In this document: positions 33,736 to 33,932 of the stretch, piece after piece
Numbering within the stretch: the stretch's first letter is position 1
Layout: each line of letters starts with the position of its first letter
Notes under the pieces: generated by a model
Database searches by the model: none
What the model was told of the DNA's origin: nothing
What the model saw: the letters and a program-made list of their open reading frames with translations, nothing else
From: an uncultured Pseudomonas sp.
Lineage (GTDB): Bacteria > Pseudomonadota > Gammaproteobacteria > Pseudomonadales > Pseudomonadaceae
NCBI RefSeq assembly: GCF_946885955.1
Contig: NZ_CAMPHI010000049.1
Span: 1-33,932, forward strand
Direction: 5' to 3'
Length of the DNA stretch: 33,932 bases
Program-made: the position numbers and the translations under genes

Positions 33736-33932
33736 GCCTTGAGGGCGATAATTTTTACGAACTTTCAAATGCTTAGCCAGCGGCTCTCGGGGCGGCGCCG
33801 CTTGCGTTCGGTGATGGCTGCGGGCGCTAACCCTGCACGCAGGACGTGACTTAGGGCAGGGACCTGCCGCGATATGCAGGGCGGCTCTCTGCTGGGGCCC
33901 CGCCTTAAAGCTGAAAGCATCACGGCTACAGC
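33736..33932. other. Window end without a visible gene
   Basis: I see no open frame with a start and ribosome-binding site here. An AT-rich patch at 33748-33772 lies upstream of the tRNA promoter and could act as an UP-like element. The rest is GC-rich with small palindromes and no assignable function. Confidence 0.4.

Noticed and set aside
1..33932. CRISPR array or complete insertion sequence
   Set aside because: No regularly spaced direct repeats with unique spacers and no transposase gene were seen.

Overview
The window reads as a chromosomal segment of a gamma-proteobacterium, most likely Pseudomonas in the broad sense. The evidence is the high GC content with G/C-ending codons, the mksF-mksE-mksB condensin operon, an enlarged holD next to rimI, a neighbouring beta-carbonic anhydrase, and several families of REP-like palindromes of the kind common in pseudomonads. 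From memory, parts of the order (mksFEB, holD-rimI, can) resemble the PA4676-PA4686 area of P. aeruginosa. No database was consulted.

Layout. (1) 193-3755: an envelope lipid-transport operon, with two half-size PqiA/LetA-type membrane proteins and a six-MCE-domain PqiB/LetB-type protein, closed by a bidirectional terminator. (2) 3849-8707, minus strand: the MksF kleisin, MksE and MksB SMC-like ATPase, with no MksG nuclease, so a housekeeping condensin rather than Wadjet defence. (3) 8941-9567: an unrecognised conserved-looking gene. (4) 9878-12242: carboxynorspermidine decarboxylase and carboxynorspermidine synthase, the aspartate-semialdehyde route to triamines. (5) 12547-15358: class I leuA, then tightly overlapping holD and rimI. 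(6) 15619-20438: an acidic protein gene divergent from otsBA (trehalose synthesis), then carbonic anhydrase, an EamA transporter and a 49-residue acidic protein.

(7) 20490-32709 is the accessory part and the most interesting. An AT-rich leader of nearly 800 bp precedes seven same-strand genes: a fatty acyl-AMP ligase-like enzyme, a 979-residue fusion of a class III aminotransferase with a cyanobacterial-type acyl-ACP reductase, a long-chain acyl-CoA-synthetase-like ligase, a stand-alone acyl carrier protein, an RND/MMPL exporter, a LolA-like periplasmic protein and an outer-membrane protein. The catalytic residues of the fusion are intact (PLP lysine K332, reductase cysteine C914, Rossmann glycines 719-725). 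The simplest reading is fatty acid to acyl-ACP to aldehyde to primary fatty amine, followed by modification and export. There is no ketosynthase or condensation domain, so it is neither a PKS nor an NRPS cluster.

(8) 32883-33932: a FitAB (VapBC-type) toxin-antitoxin pair beside a minus-strand tRNA-Met(CAT) with a recognisable promoter and terminator, then about 240 bp with no visible gene. REP-like elements sit at 7420-7475, 12340-12450, 15399-15609, 20252-20272, 27822-28003 and 32742-32773. One supplies the stop codon of mksF, and one lies inside the fatty-amine operon.
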